The position numbers were made by a program, and so were the translations under genes. From the NCBI GenBank assembly GCA_007695055.1, contig REEM01000066.1, positions 1 through 32,093 on the forward strand: DNA of 32,093 nt, read 5' to 3'. The stretch is from Spirochaetaceae bacterium. GTDB lineage: Bacteria > Spirochaetota > Spirochaetia > DSM-27196 > SLAA01. Every line of letters starts with the position of its first letter. Within the stretch, counting starts at the first letter, position 1. Shown here in pieces: positions 23,453-32,093 of this stretch. The notes beneath the pieces were generated by a model. That model saw only the letters and a list, made by a program, of their open reading frames with translations, searched no databases and was not told the DNA's origin.

Positions 23453-26040
23453 GTGTAAGCCTTAATTATTTCCATGGCACGTTCCAATGTCATGTTCTCA
23501 ATTGTCTCTGCATCGCGCTCATTCTCCGGGAGCCCCACATTCTTCGTGCCGACTTTTATGTATGGTCCATACTTCCCGTCGTAGATTGCAATCTTTCGGT
23601 TCTTTCCGGTGGGCTCGATACCGAGGTCCTTTAGTACCTTTGACCGCCCCCCGCGGCCTTTCTTTTCTTCGGCAAGCAACTCAAGAGCACGATCAAGACT
23701 TACGCTGTAGACATCATCCTCCTTCTTGAGTGAGCGATACTCTCCGTCGCACATGACGTAGGGGCCGAAACGGCCAGCTGCCGCAACCACTTCCTTTCCG
23801 GAATCGGGGTGTAAACCGAGAGTGCGTGGCAGGCTGAGAAGCCGCAATGCTTGTTCAAGGTTGATTTCTCTTGGGTTGAGCTCTTTGGGAACGCTTGCGC
23901 GTTTGGGCTTAGGCTCTTCATCGGTTTTGTCACCCAGCTGCACGTAGGGCCCGTAGCGCCCGACTAAGCAGTAGACCGGGAGTTCGGTCTCAGGATCATG
24001 ACCTATAGGGCTGGGTCCGTTCTTTTGGAGTTCAATTAGATCTTGAATGTCTTGTTCCGTTAGGTCGGCAGGGGCAATTTCCTCCGGAATAGAGGCGTGT
24101 ACCGGCTCCCCGTCGTTGTCGTTGTGGACGATGTAGGGGCCGAATCGGCCGATCTTGACCTCGGTGCCGTTGTCGAGCTGCGGAAGCCGGATGGTGCGCG
24201 AGTCTTCTGGTTTGATTTTGCTTTCTCGGTGCTCAACTGTTGACTTAAGGCCATCTTCGCCAAGGTAGAACGCTCGCAAATACTCAAGATAGTCACGCTC
24301 ACCCACTGCAATCTCATCTAAGGCTGTCTCCATGTCGGAGGTGAAACCGTATTTGATGAGGTACTCAAAGTGGTTTTCCAGCAGCTGGGTCACACCCATG
24401 CCGGTATAGGTGGGAACGAGTTGTGTCCCTTGTTTGCGGATGTAACCACGTTCAAGGATGGTTGTGATGATACCTGCGTAGGTTGAAGGCCGTCCAATGC
24501 CCTCTTTCTCAAGGCGCTGGACCAGCGACGCCTCGGTGTAGCGTGGTGGTGCTTTGGTTTCATGCGGTAAAGGTATGAGGCTGTCGGCAGAGAGGATATC
24601 GCCCTCATGTAACTCTGGAAGCAGTACCTCCCGGTCTTCTATGGCGGCTTCGGGGTCGTCCGAGCCTTCAACATAGACACGAAGAAATCCTGGGAAGAGA
24701 ATTCGGGTACCGTTTGCGGTAAAAGTGCAGTCGCCAGCCTGTATCCGTACGTTGAGCGAGGACTTCTTGGCTTCGGCCATTTGCGAAGCCATGGTTCGTT
24801 TCCAGATGAGTTCGTAGAGCGCCTTCTCTTTGCCCTCGAGTCCGGTTTCATCAGGTCGACGGAACTCGGAACCGGCGGGACGGATGGCCTCGTGAGCTTC
24901 CTGAGCGGAGCCTGACTTGGAGCTGAATTGCCGTGGTTCGGGTGAAAGATAATTCTTACCGTAGTCGCGCTCAACTCCGCCACGTGCCGCAGTAATGGCC
25001 TCAGAGGACAGCTGAGGGCTGTCTGTACGCATATAGGTGATAAGTCCCTCTTCGTAGAGCCTTTGAGCGGTGCGCATGGCTTCACGGGCCGTTAGACCCA
25101 GTTTACGGTTAGCTTCCTGTTGCAGTGTGGACGTAATAAAGGGGGCCGCCGGACGGGATACCGACTGCTTTTCAGTTACTGACTCGACGAGCCAGTCGAC
25201 CTCTTTGAGCTGTTCAGTGAGTCGCTTCGTCTCGGCTTCATCCAAGACTCGTACATCCCGACCTTCAATGACCTTGCCGGTCGTTTCGTCAAAATCTTTC
25301 CCGCCTGCTATCCGGGTGCCCCCCAAAGCGGTAAGACGGGCGTCAAACCGGCCATTTCTGGGAGCCGTGGCATGAGCCTCGGACTCGGTATTCGCAGTTG
25401 CTTTTCTGAGTTCAGCCTTGAGATCCCAGTACTCCGCCTTCCGGAAACGAATGCGCTCGCGTTCGCGTTCAACAATCATGCGAAGCCCAGGCGACTGTAC
25501 CCGGCCTGCCGAAAGACCATAGGCAATCTTCTTCCAGATGAGTGGCGAAAGGGTATAGCCATAGAGTCGGTCAAGGATGCGGCGCGTCTCCTGCGCCTTT
25601 ACCAGTTGCATATCTATATCACGAGGATTCTGAATTGCTTCCTCAATTGCCTTACGGGTAATCTCATGGAAAACCATGCGCTTGATCGGAACCTTGGGCT
25701 TGAGCAGCTGCACCAAATGCCAAGAAATGCTTTCACCTTCGCGGTCTTCATCCGTTGCAAGATACACAGAACCGGCTTCCTTCATCTTGCGGCGAAGCTC
25801 GGTTATGATCTTGGACTTACCTTTTGGCGTGATATAGAGTGGCTTGAAGTCCTCTTCTACGTTAATTCCTAGCCGCGCCCAGTCCTCACCCTTTACACTC
25901 TTGGGAATGTCGGAGGCGCTCTGGGGGAGATCTCGCACGTGCCCTATGCTTGCTTCAACCTCAAAGTTCTTGGGGAGGAAGCGCCGAATGGTCCGCGCCT
26001 TGGTTGGTGACTCAACAATAACTAGTACTTTGTCGTTCAT
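23443..26040 (-). CDS. topA: DNA topoisomerase I (type IA)
   Basis: This 865-residue enzyme relaxes negative supercoils. The Toprim domain shows KVLVIVESPTKA (Glu10) and LATDEDREGE. The type IA core follows, with LSAGRVQSPGLRMIVERE and the active-site Tyr336 in GLITYMRTDSP, then EAHEAIRPA and GIGRPSTYAGII. The C-terminus (from about 615) carries four GPY-type topoisomerase C-terminal repeats (IGRFGPYIV, VGRYGPYVQL, AGRFGPYVM, DGKYGPYIKV). There are no CxxC zinc fingers, unlike E. coli, resembling the zinc-less variants known in other phyla. I chose the ATG at 26040 (MNDKVLVIVESPTK) with GGAAAG upstream. The longer frame from 26103 adds 21 non-family residues and overlaps promoter sequence. 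Confidence 0.96.
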   Translation of the reverse strand: MNDKVLVIVESPTKARTIRRFLPKNFEVEASIGHVRDLPQSASDIPKSVKGEDWARLGINVEEDFKPLYITPKGKSKIITELRRKMKEAGSVYLATDEDREGESISWHLVQLLKPKVPIKRMVFHEITRKAIEEAIQNPRDIDMQLVKAQETRRILDRLYGYTLSPLIWKKIAYGLSAGRVQSPGLRMIVERERERIRFRKAEYWDLKAELRKATANTESEAHATAPRNGRFDARLTALGGTRIAGGKDFDETTGKVIEGRDVRVLDEAETKRLTEQLKEVDWLVESVTEKQSVSRPAAPFITSTLQQEANRKLGLTAREAMRTAQRLYEEGLITYMRTDSPQLSSEAITAARGGVERDYGKNYLSPEPRQFSSKSGSAQEAHEAIRPAGSEFRRPDETGLEGKEKALYELIWKRTMASQMAEAKKSSLNVRIQAGDCTFTANGTRILFPGFLRVYVEGSDDPEAAIEDREVLLPELHEGDILSADSLIPLPHETKAPPRYTEASLVQRLEKEGIGRPSTYAGIITTILERGYIRKQGTQLVPTYTGMGVTQLLENHFEYLIKYGFTSDMETALDEIAVGERDYLEYLRAFYLGEDGLKSTVEHRESKIKPEDSRTIRLPQLDNGTEVKIGRFGPYIVHNDNDGEPVHASIPEEIAPADLTEQDIQDLIELQKNGPSPIGHDPETELPVYCLVGRYGPYVQLGDKTDEEPKPKRASVPKELNPREINLEQALRLLSLPRTLGLHPDSGKEVVAAAGRFGPYVMCDGEYRSLKKEDDVYSVSLDRALELLAEEKKGRGGRSKVLKDLGIEPTGKNRKIAIYDGKYGPYIKVGTKNVGLPENERDAETIENMTLERAMEIIKAYTKK

Positions 26041-26055
26041 AGCTTTCCGGAACGC

Positions 26056-26084
26056 ATTGTGCTGAGTGCTTAGATTGATGTCAA
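26056..26084 (-). promoter_or_regulatory. Candidate topA promoter
   Basis: On the minus strand TTGACA (26084-26079) and CACAAT (26061-26056) are 17 bases apart. The leader would be only about 9 bases, unusually short, which lowers confidence. The -35 overlaps that of the valS promoter. Confidence 0.35.
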
Positions 26085-26103
26085 GGGCGAAATCTGCTAC
26101 CAT
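26075..26103 (+). promoter_or_regulatory. Candidate valS promoter
   Basis: TTGATG (26075-26080) is followed after 17 bases by TACCAT (26098-26103). A start near 26110 leaves about 27 bases to the ATG with GAGGAG in the leader. The palindrome TTGATGTCAA (26075-26084) provides the -35 elements for both divergent genes. Confidence 0.4.
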
Positions 26104-26136
26104 TTCCGTAAACCGCGCAAAGAGGAGCTCTGAATC

Positions 26137-28878
26137 ATGTTATCTGAGGCAAGCGGCGCGGCCGCACTACGTGCAGTCGAGTTGGAAAAAACCTTTAACC
26201 CTCGTGAATTCGAGGATCGAATATACGCGTTCTGGACCGACGGGGAGTATTTTTCTCCGTCCGAGGATAGTTCCGCGACCGACGGCGCTGCCAATGGCGC
26301 GGAGGGCGACAGACCATTTGTCATTGTCATTCCACCGCCTAACGTGACTGGTGTGTTGCATTTGGGTCACGGGTTGAATAACTCGATACAGGATATCCTT
26401 GTCCGCTTCTACCGAATGATGGGAGTTCCCACCCTCTGGGTTCCGGGAACCGACCATGCGGGAATTGCTACCCAGAACGTGGTGGAACGCAAACTCCGCG
26501 CCGAAGGAAGATCCCGTGAAGAAATGGGGCGTGAGGCATTTGTTGAGGAGACCGAGAAGGTCTCTGAAGATCATAAGTCTACAATCCGCCGGCAGTTGCA
26601 GAAGATTGGTGCGTCGTGTGACTGGAGTCGTGAGCGATTCACCTTAGATGACGGTTTGTCCCGTGCTGTACGCGAAGCCTTTGTTGGGCTCTATGAGCGT
26701 GGACTCATTTATCGGGGCAGCTACCTGGTCAATTGGTGTACTTCATGCGGCACCGCGATTTCGGACGACGAGGTCGAGCACAAAGAGATAAACGGGGCGA
26801 TCTATCACTACAGCTACCCACTGAGCGACGGCTCCGGCAGTATTGTCGTGGCAACGACTCGACCCGAGACCATGCTCGGAGATACAGCGGTAGCGGTACA
26901 TCCGGAAGATGAACGGTATCTGCATTTGGTCGGTAAGGAAGTAGATCTGCCGCTAACCGGCCGCCGTATCCCAATTGTGGCCGACACCTACGTAGACCGT
27001 GAGTTTGGTTCAGGGGCGGTTAAGGTCACACCGGCCCATGACATTAACGACCGTGAGATTGGCCTGCGCCATGACCTGGAAGTAATAAATATTCTGAACC
27101 CCGACGGTAGCCTGGCCGACACCGTGCCGGAGCGCTACCGCGGCAAGACTGTCAAGGAAGCACGCCGACTTGTCGTGGAGGACCTTAAGGAAGCCGGGGT
27201 GTATCTCCATGACGAGCATCACACCCATCAAGTGGGCCACTGTTATCGCTGTAACACTGCTGTTGAACCCTACATGTCCGAACAGTGGTTTGTAAAAATG
27301 CGCCCACTTGCCGACAAGGCCCTGGCTGCGGCAGAGAAGGGTGAGATTGAGTTTTTCCCTGGGCGCTGGGTCAACACCTACAGCCACTGGATGCGCGAGA
27401 TTCGCGACTGGTGTATCTCACGACAGTTGTGGTGGGGCCACCGAATTCCGGTTTGGTACTGTAGCGACTGCGGCAAAATGACGGTGAAACGGGAAGACCC
27501 CACCGTGTGTGAACACTGCGGCGGTGCGCATATTCGCCAGGACGAGGACGTGCTTGACACCTGGTTCTCCTCCGGCCTGTGGCCTTTCTCAACCCTCGGT
27601 TGGCCGGACAAGACCCCGGACCTGGGTCGCTTTTTCCCAACCACAACCTTGGTCACCGGCTACGACATCATCTTTTTCTGGGTCGCCCGCATGGTGATGA
27701 TGAGCCTGGAGTTTATGGGGCAGGTGCCGTTCCGCGATATCTACATAACCAGCCTGGTTCGGGACAAGAACGGACGCAAGATGTCCAAGTCGCTGGGAAA
27801 CGGCATAGACCCGCTTGAGGTTGTAGATGAGTACGGCGCAGATGCCTTGAAGTTCACCCTTGCCTTTCTTTCGGCTCAGGGGCAGGATATTCCGCTGGAT
27901 AAGAATACCTTTGCCATTGGCTCTAAATTCGCCAACAAGATATGGAACGCTACTCGTTACCTGCTCATGAATCTTGAAGGCCGCCGACTTCTACCGCTAT
28001 CCGAGATCGAGCTCCGTCCACTTGACCGCTGGATTTACCACCGGCTGAACGAGGCGGCCGGAGCCATGGCAGCCTCCATGAAGAGTTACCGTTTCAACGA
28101 CGCAGCACATTCCGTGTATGAGTTTTTCTGGAACGACTTCTGTGACTGGTATATCGAGGCCTCGAAGCTGTCACTTTACTCTGATGATGAAGGTGAACGA
28201 GATCGAGCTGTTTCTCTGCTCATATGCTTGCTCGAGGAGTCGCTGCGGCTGATGCATCCGCTCCTGCCCTTTCTAACCGAAGAAATCTACCAAAAGCTGC
28301 CACCCATTCCGGAGAGTCACGGCTCTGCTGCGCTCATTGCTGCTCCGTATCCTCGCCTGGAAGCCGATCGGGATGATCCAGCAACTGCGGCGCTATTTGG
28401 TTCGCTGCAGGAGCTGGTAATTCTCGTCAGAACGCTCCGTAGTGAGTTCACTGTGCCGCCACAGAACCGAGTTGTCCTGGAGGTGCGTTGTGACTCCGGC
28501 CTTGCCGCGGCCACATTTTTTGAGGCACACCAGCCGCTGATTGCAAGTCTGGTCGGAGCCTCGGAGCTTCGTGTTGTGGATCGTGCGGCGGAGGCTACGC
28601 AGGCAAGCGCCGAGGGTGCAGTGGCTGCTGTCGGAACCGGATTCGAGGCGTGGGTTGATCTGAAAGATGCTGTTGATGTTGTTGCGGTTACGCAACGAAT
28701 GCGCAAAGAACTTGAAAAGCAACGAGCGCTATTTGAGCGAACAGACAAGAAGCTTTCAAGTTCAGGTTTTCTTGAGAAGGCTGACCCGGCCGTCGTAGAA
28801 AAAGAGCGTGAGAAACATAATGAGTTAGCCAAGAAAATTGAGAAGATGGAGGGGTATCTTTCTTCTTTAAAGGACTAA
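26137..28878 (+). CDS. valS: Valyl-tRNA synthetase
   Basis: This 913-residue class I synthetase charges tRNA-Val. The HIGH motif is HLGHG at 75-79 in PPNVTGVLHLGHG. The editing (CP1) domain includes ATTRPETMLGDTAVAVHP and an acidic GSGAVKVTPAHD strand. The catalytic fold resumes with DEDVLDTWFSSGLWPFSTLG, and the KMSKS loop begins at Lys548 (GRKMSKSLGNGIDP). Two Cys pairs that could bind zinc are visible: WCTSCG plus CYRCN, and YCSDCG plus CEHCGG. The end (about 840-913) is a charged coiled coil, the tRNA-binding arm typical of ValRS (ELAKKIEKMEGYL). GAGGAG precedes the ATG. The next gene begins four bases after its stop, so the two are probably co-transcribed. Confidence 0.97.
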   Translation: MLSEASGAAALRAVELEKTFNPREFEDRIYAFWTDGEYFSPSEDSSATDGAANGAEGDRPFVIVIPPPNVTGVLHLGHGLNNSIQDILVRFYRMMGVPTLWVPGTDHAGIATQNVVERKLRAEGRSREEMGREAFVEETEKVSEDHKSTIRRQLQKIGASCDWSRERFTLDDGLSRAVREAFVGLYERGLIYRGSYLVNWCTSCGTAISDDEVEHKEINGAIYHYSYPLSDGSGSIVVATTRPETMLGDTAVAVHPEDERYLHLVGKEVDLPLTGRRIPIVADTYVDREFGSGAVKVTPAHDINDREIGLRHDLEVINILNPDGSLADTVPERYRGKTVKEARRLVVEDLKEAGVYLHDEHHTHQVGHCYRCNTAVEPYMSEQWFVKMRPLADKALAAAEKGEIEFFPGRWVNTYSHWMREIRDWCISRQLWWGHRIPVWYCSDCGKMTVKREDPTVCEHCGGAHIRQDEDVLDTWFSSGLWPFSTLGWPDKTPDLGRFFPTTTLVTGYDIIFFWVARMVMMSLEFMGQVPFRDIYITSLVRDKNGRKMSKSLGNGIDPLEVVDEYGADALKFTLAFLSAQGQDIPLDKNTFAIGSKFANKIWNATRYLLMNLEGRRLLPLSEIELRPLDRWIYHRLNEAAGAMAASMKSYRFNDAAHSVYEFFWNDFCDWYIEASKLSLYSDDEGERDRAVSLLICLLEESLRLMHPLLPFLTEEIYQKLPPIPESHGSAALIAAPYPRLEADRDDPATAALFGSLQELVILVRTLRSEFTVPPQNRVVLEVRCDSGLAAATFFEAHQPLIASLVGASELRVVDRAAEATQASAEGAVAAVGTGFEAWVDLKDAVDVVAVTQRMRKELEKQRALFERTDKKLSSSGFLEKADPAVVEKEREKHNELAKKIEKMEGYLSSLKD

Positions 28879-28882
28879 GTCT

Positions 28883-29779
28883 ATGAAGATGTACCGATCA
28901 AATGTCCAGGGAAGCTTGGCTCCAGGCCTCATTGGCATTATAGTTCTCGCGCTTTTGCTCATGTCCGGGTGTACGGTCCTGAGTTCCGGTGGTGAAAGCC
29001 CGGAGCCGCGGGTTCACAACGACCAGCCTCGCAGTTCCAATACATCTCCGCGAGGCTCAGAAGAGTATGCTCCCCAGCCGGTGGGACCCTTGCGTGCGCT
29101 TGATGAGCAATCAGTTTTTTACCTGGCGTACAACGTAGCCTTTTATGCGGGCGGTTTCTGGACGGAGGAGCACGACTTTGATGAGTCGGAGGGAATTCGT
29201 TGGAGCATAGAGGCGCGCGATGCATCCGGTACCTACCGCATTGAGGCCGTACGAGCTTTGCTGCGCTGGAACAACGACGGCACAAGCTGGTGGTACATCA
29301 GCTACGGTGATCGCAGTCGTACTTTTGAGTACGAGGTGCTCCTGGACGACTTCTTCTCACCGCTTACCAAGGTCTATGAACAGCCTGGTAGGGCAACGCC
29401 TGTACGAAGCGACATTAACTATGAGGAGTTCGGCCACGACCTCTTAGGCGAAGGCGGAATGGACGCTGAGGCCGAGCGCCAGCTTGAGAGGTTTGGGGTC
29501 ACCGAGTTGGTTTTTCTCTCACCAAATGAGCTTCGCTCGCGGCGCCGGTCTACTGGCACCACAGAGGTGTCGGCCGGTCGCTTCGAGTATGAACATGTTC
29601 AGTACACCATGCCGGGAATTGAGGCCGGTCCGGATAACTATTATGAATGGTGGTTCAGTGACGATGTGCCCGGTGGTATGATTCGCTACGAATGGCGCCA
29701 GCAAGGCTCAGACCGCTTCTTTCGCGGTGAGCTCGTGGAGATTGGTACCGGATATCAAACTAAATACGGTGTGTTTTAA
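28883..29779 (+). CDS. Lipoprotein of unknown function after valS
   Basis: This 298-residue protein has a lipoprotein signal peptide: basic start, hydrophobic stretch LIGIIVLALLLM, then MSGC with Cys30 as the expected lipidated residue. A Ser/Pro-rich linker follows (about 31-70), then a beta-rich globular domain with many Trp and Tyr (GTSWWYISYGDRSRTFEYEV and YYEWWFSDDVPGGMIRYEWR). I do not recognise a family. It is probably anchored in a membrane facing the periplasm or the outside. It starts four bases after valS with AAAGGA at the valS end, so it rides the valS transcript. A duplicated in-frame YGV segment follows its stop, and a large hairpin ends the unit. Confidence 0.75.
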   Translation: MKMYRSNVQGSLAPGLIGIIVLALLLMSGCTVLSSGGESPEPRVHNDQPRSSNTSPRGSEEYAPQPVGPLRALDEQSVFYLAYNVAFYAGGFWTEEHDFDESEGIRWSIEARDASGTYRIEAVRALLRWNNDGTSWWYISYGDRSRTFEYEVLLDDFFSPLTKVYEQPGRATPVRSDINYEEFGHDLLGEGGMDAEAERQLERFGVTELVFLSPNELRSRRRSTGTTEVSAGRFEYEHVQYTMPGIEAGPDNYYEWWFSDDVPGGMIRYEWRQQGSDRFFRGELVEIGTGYQTKYGVF

Positions 29780-29794
29780 GTACAATACGGTGTG
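29763..29794 (+). repeat. In-frame duplication across the lipoprotein stop codon
   Basis: AATACGGTGTG occurs at 29763-29773 and again at 29784-29794, a period of 21 bases. The first copy encodes the last residues before TAA (29777-29779). The second would encode the same Tyr-Gly-Val in frame and reach a second stop, TAG, at 29798-29800. Confidence 0.7.
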
Positions 29795-29809
29795 GCTTAG
29801 CTAGAGGTC

Positions 29810-29840
29810 GAGCCGGTAGTACCTCAAGGTCTACCGGCTC
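29810..29840 (+). terminator. Terminator-like hairpin between convergent genes
   Basis: GAGCCGGTAG (29810-29819) pairs with 29831-29840. The interior can extend the stem with ACCT/AGGT. Only a scattered T-rich stretch follows on either strand, so it may stop transcription weakly in both directions or stabilise 3' ends. Confidence 0.55.
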
Positions 29841-29863
29841 ATACCTTAATCTTTATCGTGGCG

Positions 29864-32093
29864 TTAGTCTTGTACGGTGCCGTTCTCGTGTTGAGAAGAC
29901 CACACCTTCTCGGACTGTGGTTGCTCGGCAGCAGCCTGGCGCTTGGTTTCAACGGCACCCTTGGCATCCATTATTAACATCTGAAGGCGGTTCTCAATAT
30001 TCGCAAAACTTGTATCCGGGTCGTAGTCTAGTGCCACCAGCCGAATATGAGGAAACTCCCGCTTCAGGGTCTTAATCATTCCTCGTCCGGTAATATGGTT
30101 GGGAAGGCAAGCAAATGGACTGAGTATCACAAAGCTGTCGACCCCATGTTTTGCCATCTGAATAATCTCGCCAGGCATAAGCCAACCCTCACCAATAGTG
30201 AAGGTCGGATCAACAAGATGCTCGACGTCACGTACCACATCTTTCATGCGGTGCGGTTCTTCGAAGAAGCGGAAGCCTTCAAGTCGTGACTGTACCTGCT
30301 CCGATACAAATTCAAATGCGGTCTCCAACACGCCACCAACAAGTCCCTTCAAGGCTGGGTGTTTGTCCAACTTGCGGCGGGCGATGTCTTTTTTAGCTAC
30401 GTTCTTCTTCCTGAAGAAGTCGGACATCCCTGGGATTACGGTCTCCATCCCGTTGTCCTCAAGGTAGCGCTGCACGTATCCGTTTGATCCCTCATGGAAA
30501 TTCAAGAGGATCTCACCGACTATACCGACACGTGGTCGGCGTACCGAGCGGTCTACAGGAATCCGGTTGAAGGCGCGAACGGCACGGTCAAAGGCACGCA
30601 ACCCATCTCTCCACCTGTAGAGAAGATTCTCGGTAATGTCCTCAAGGGCGTTCTCAAAAGCGCGGTCCGTCTCACCTTTGTTGAGTTCGTAAGGACGAGT
30701 AGTCTGACGCATGTATTCCATGGCATCCACGAGGGTAAGCCCCCATAGCAGGTTGAGCTGAAAACTCATAGGCAAGCGAAACCCGGGGTGCATGTTCTTC
30801 GTGTCCTCGCCGGTAGTAATGATTGGAACATCGCTATAACCGGCGTCGTCAAGCGCCTTGCGGGCAAGCGTTGAGTACTGTCCTGCGCGGCAGGCTGTGC
30901 AGTTCTTAGAAAGACCGACAGCAACCTCTTCCGGCGCATACTCGCCGGTCTCCAACATGGCAAGCATCTCACCAATATTGATCTGGGCTGGATAGCAAAT
31001 ATCGTTATGCACATACTTCTTGCCCAGAGCAATGGCTCGTTCACCTGCCGTCGGGAGTAAGCGAGTCTTGAACCCTCGGGCCTCAAGAATTTTGACGCAG
31101 AGGTAACTAAAGGCTTCGGAAAGCACCGGGATGAGAATGGTACGACGCTCTTTGTCGCTCTCCGTGAATTTTTTGCTAAAGGGCTCCGACAAATCGGGGC
31201 CACTTGAGAACTGGAGTGGGGTATGGCGGCTCACTGCTCCCTTTATGTGCTCGGCACCGTCGGAAAGCCGTGCCGCGCCGTGTGCAAGCACCTTTAGAGG
31301 GCCACTCATGCCCGCGCCAACCGGCTTCCGGGGACTCCGCTTTGTTCGCACCGTCTCAATGAAGCTCTTAATGCGAATAGTAAGTGGGCCGGATGCCTCG
31401 CCCTCATCGAGTTTGAGAACCAAAAGTTCTTTGTCCGATGACTCGCTCAGAATTCGGTTAACCTCGTCACTCAGAATTGCATCATGCCCACAGCCGAAAC
31501 TGACAATCTGTACCAGTTCCAGGTTTGGTTTGGATGCCACATAACGGGCGGCAGCAATCATTCGGGTATGGAAGGGATTATAGCTGTCCATGCGAGCATT
31601 GCTTATGTCCTGGTCGTCCAACTCCGCAATTGATTCAAGCGAGAGTACCGGAATTCCGTTCTGGGTGAAGTGACGTGACATATGGTGATTTATGAGATTG
31701 TCTGCATGATACGGGCGGCCAGCTAGTACAACTGCAAATTCAGGCCCGTCGTCACGACTCATGTCTTCCTGCACCCGGCGGCCCGCGCTATGCATTTCGT
31801 TGGAGAAACGGTTAAGCGCAGAATCCGCGGCCTCAAGGGCTCGGTCTACGCCTTTGCCGCGTAGACCAAATGTCTCAAGTAGCCAGGCTTTTGTCTGTTT
31901 GCGCCGCTGCGTGGCGTCGGTAAAGTGGAAAGTTGGGTGATCAAAGGGAATTCCGTGGCGTGTCTCAGGTTCATCGCTATGGTGAATGACCAGAGGGTAG
32001 CCTTGCACGACCGGGCAGACGTCGCAGCCCTGCTTGTTTGCATGCCGGTTCTCCTTAGGCACGCGGATCATCATTGGCATAAAAATGCGGTCG
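29864..32093 (-). CDS. 2-hydroxyacyl-CoA dehydratase activase-related protein, C-terminal part (5' end beyond window)
   Basis: About 742 residues are visible, and the frame stays open to the right edge (codons reading DRIF precede the first ATG at 32080), so this is the C-terminal half of a larger protein. The content matches the DUF2229-type region found behind BadF/BcrA-like ATPase domains: MPMMIRVPKE and QGCDVCPVVQGYP near the start, then VVLAGRPYHAD, VSFGCGHDAILSDEV, YVHNDICYPAQINIGEML, LSKNCTACRAGQYSTLAR, and GEILLNFHEGSNGYVQRYLE. A late ILSPFACLPNHITGRGM motif follows. Conserved cysteines suggest an iron-sulfur or electron-transfer role. Proteins of this kind occur in anaerobes, but the physiological substrate is not established. 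The last about 35 residues are a low-complexity Gln/Glu tail. Confidence 0.85.
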   Translation of the reverse strand, partial: DRIFMPMMIRVPKENRHANKQGCDVCPVVQGYPLVIHHSDEPETRHGIPFDHPTFHFTDATQRRKQTKAWLLETFGLRGKGVDRALEAADSALNRFSNEMHSAGRRVQEDMSRDDGPEFAVVLAGRPYHADNLINHHMSRHFTQNGIPVLSLESIAELDDQDISNARMDSYNPFHTRMIAAARYVASKPNLELVQIVSFGCGHDAILSDEVNRILSESSDKELLVLKLDEGEASGPLTIRIKSFIETVRTKRSPRKPVGAGMSGPLKVLAHGAARLSDGAEHIKGAVSRHTPLQFSSGPDLSEPFSKKFTESDKERRTILIPVLSEAFSYLCVKILEARGFKTRLLPTAGERAIALGKKYVHNDICYPAQINIGEMLAMLETGEYAPEEVAVGLSKNCTACRAGQYSTLARKALDDAGYSDVPIITTGEDTKNMHPGFRLPMSFQLNLLWGLTLVDAMEYMRQTTRPYELNKGETDRAFENALEDITENLLYRWRDGLRAFDRAVRAFNRIPVDRSVRRPRVGIVGEILLNFHEGSNGYVQRYLEDNGMETVIPGMSDFFRKKNVAKKDIARRKLDKHPALKGLVGGVLETAFEFVSEQVQSRLEGFRFFEEPHRMKDVVRDVEHLVDPTFTIGEGWLMPGEIIQMAKHGVDSFVILSPFACLPNHITGRGMIKTLKREFPHIRLVALDYDPDTSFANIENRLQMLIMDAKGAVETKRQAAAEQPQSEKVWSSQHENGTVQD

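Noticed and set aside
1-32093. CRISPR arrays, tRNA or rRNA genes, insertion sequences, prophage
   Set aside because: I saw no regularly spaced repeats, no tRNA-like cloverleaf or rRNA segment, and no transposase or phage protein motifs.

Overview
The window is a gene-dense, mid-GC (by eye somewhat above 50%) bacterial chromosome segment that most resembles a free-living member of the Spirochaetota (Spirochaeta/Alkalispirochaeta-like). The support is indirect. There is an acetate kinase with a C-terminal extension, and a small basic protein opening MSKAHRGKG that I know only from spirochaetes. A double cyclic-nucleotide-domain regulator is present, as is an order murB / cysS / ECF sigma factor that, as I recall, matches the Treponema order. 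An OmpA-type domain lacks the diaminopimelate-binding Asp, which would suit an ornithine-type peptidoglycan. No phage, transposon, CRISPR, rRNA or tRNA is visible, so this looks like core chromosome plus lineage-specific envelope genes.

Layout, left to right. A receiver-domain protein cut by the left edge (minus) is followed by a homocysteine S-methyltransferase family gene (minus). Next come a large exported protein with six FlgD-type Ig repeats and an OmpA-type C-terminus, a strong terminator, the small spirochaetal protein, and a translationally coupled DUF432-mscS pair. An acetate kinase gene (minus) converges on mscS with a shared terminator hairpin. Between about 7.8 and 12.6 kb lies a carbohydrate ABC uptake operon (lipoprotein, two permeases, no ATPase) with its own LacI-type regulator, a candidate operator, and two notable stem-loops at gene junctions. 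An exported, probably beta-rich protein of unknown function follows.

At 14-20 kb, murB (minus) and cysS (plus) diverge. They are followed by a tightly coupled set: ECF sigma factor, membrane-spanning putative anti-sigma factor, exported protein, and a membrane-anchored TIG-TIG-transglutaminase-fold protein that has no cysteine at all. This set is the best candidate in the window for an incompletely described system, a cell-envelope sigma-factor circuit with a pseudo-transglutaminase. From 20 kb there are glyA and the double cyclic-nucleotide-domain protein, each behind a good sigma70-like promoter. A divergent SDR without the YxxxK motif comes next, then topA (minus) and valS (plus) sharing overlapping divergent promoters, a lipoprotein, and the C-terminal part of a very large 2-hydroxyacyl-CoA dehydratase activase-type protein (minus) cut by the right edge.

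All family calls come from reading motifs in the translations. No database search was possible. Promoter, operator and terminator calls rest on base patterns alone.
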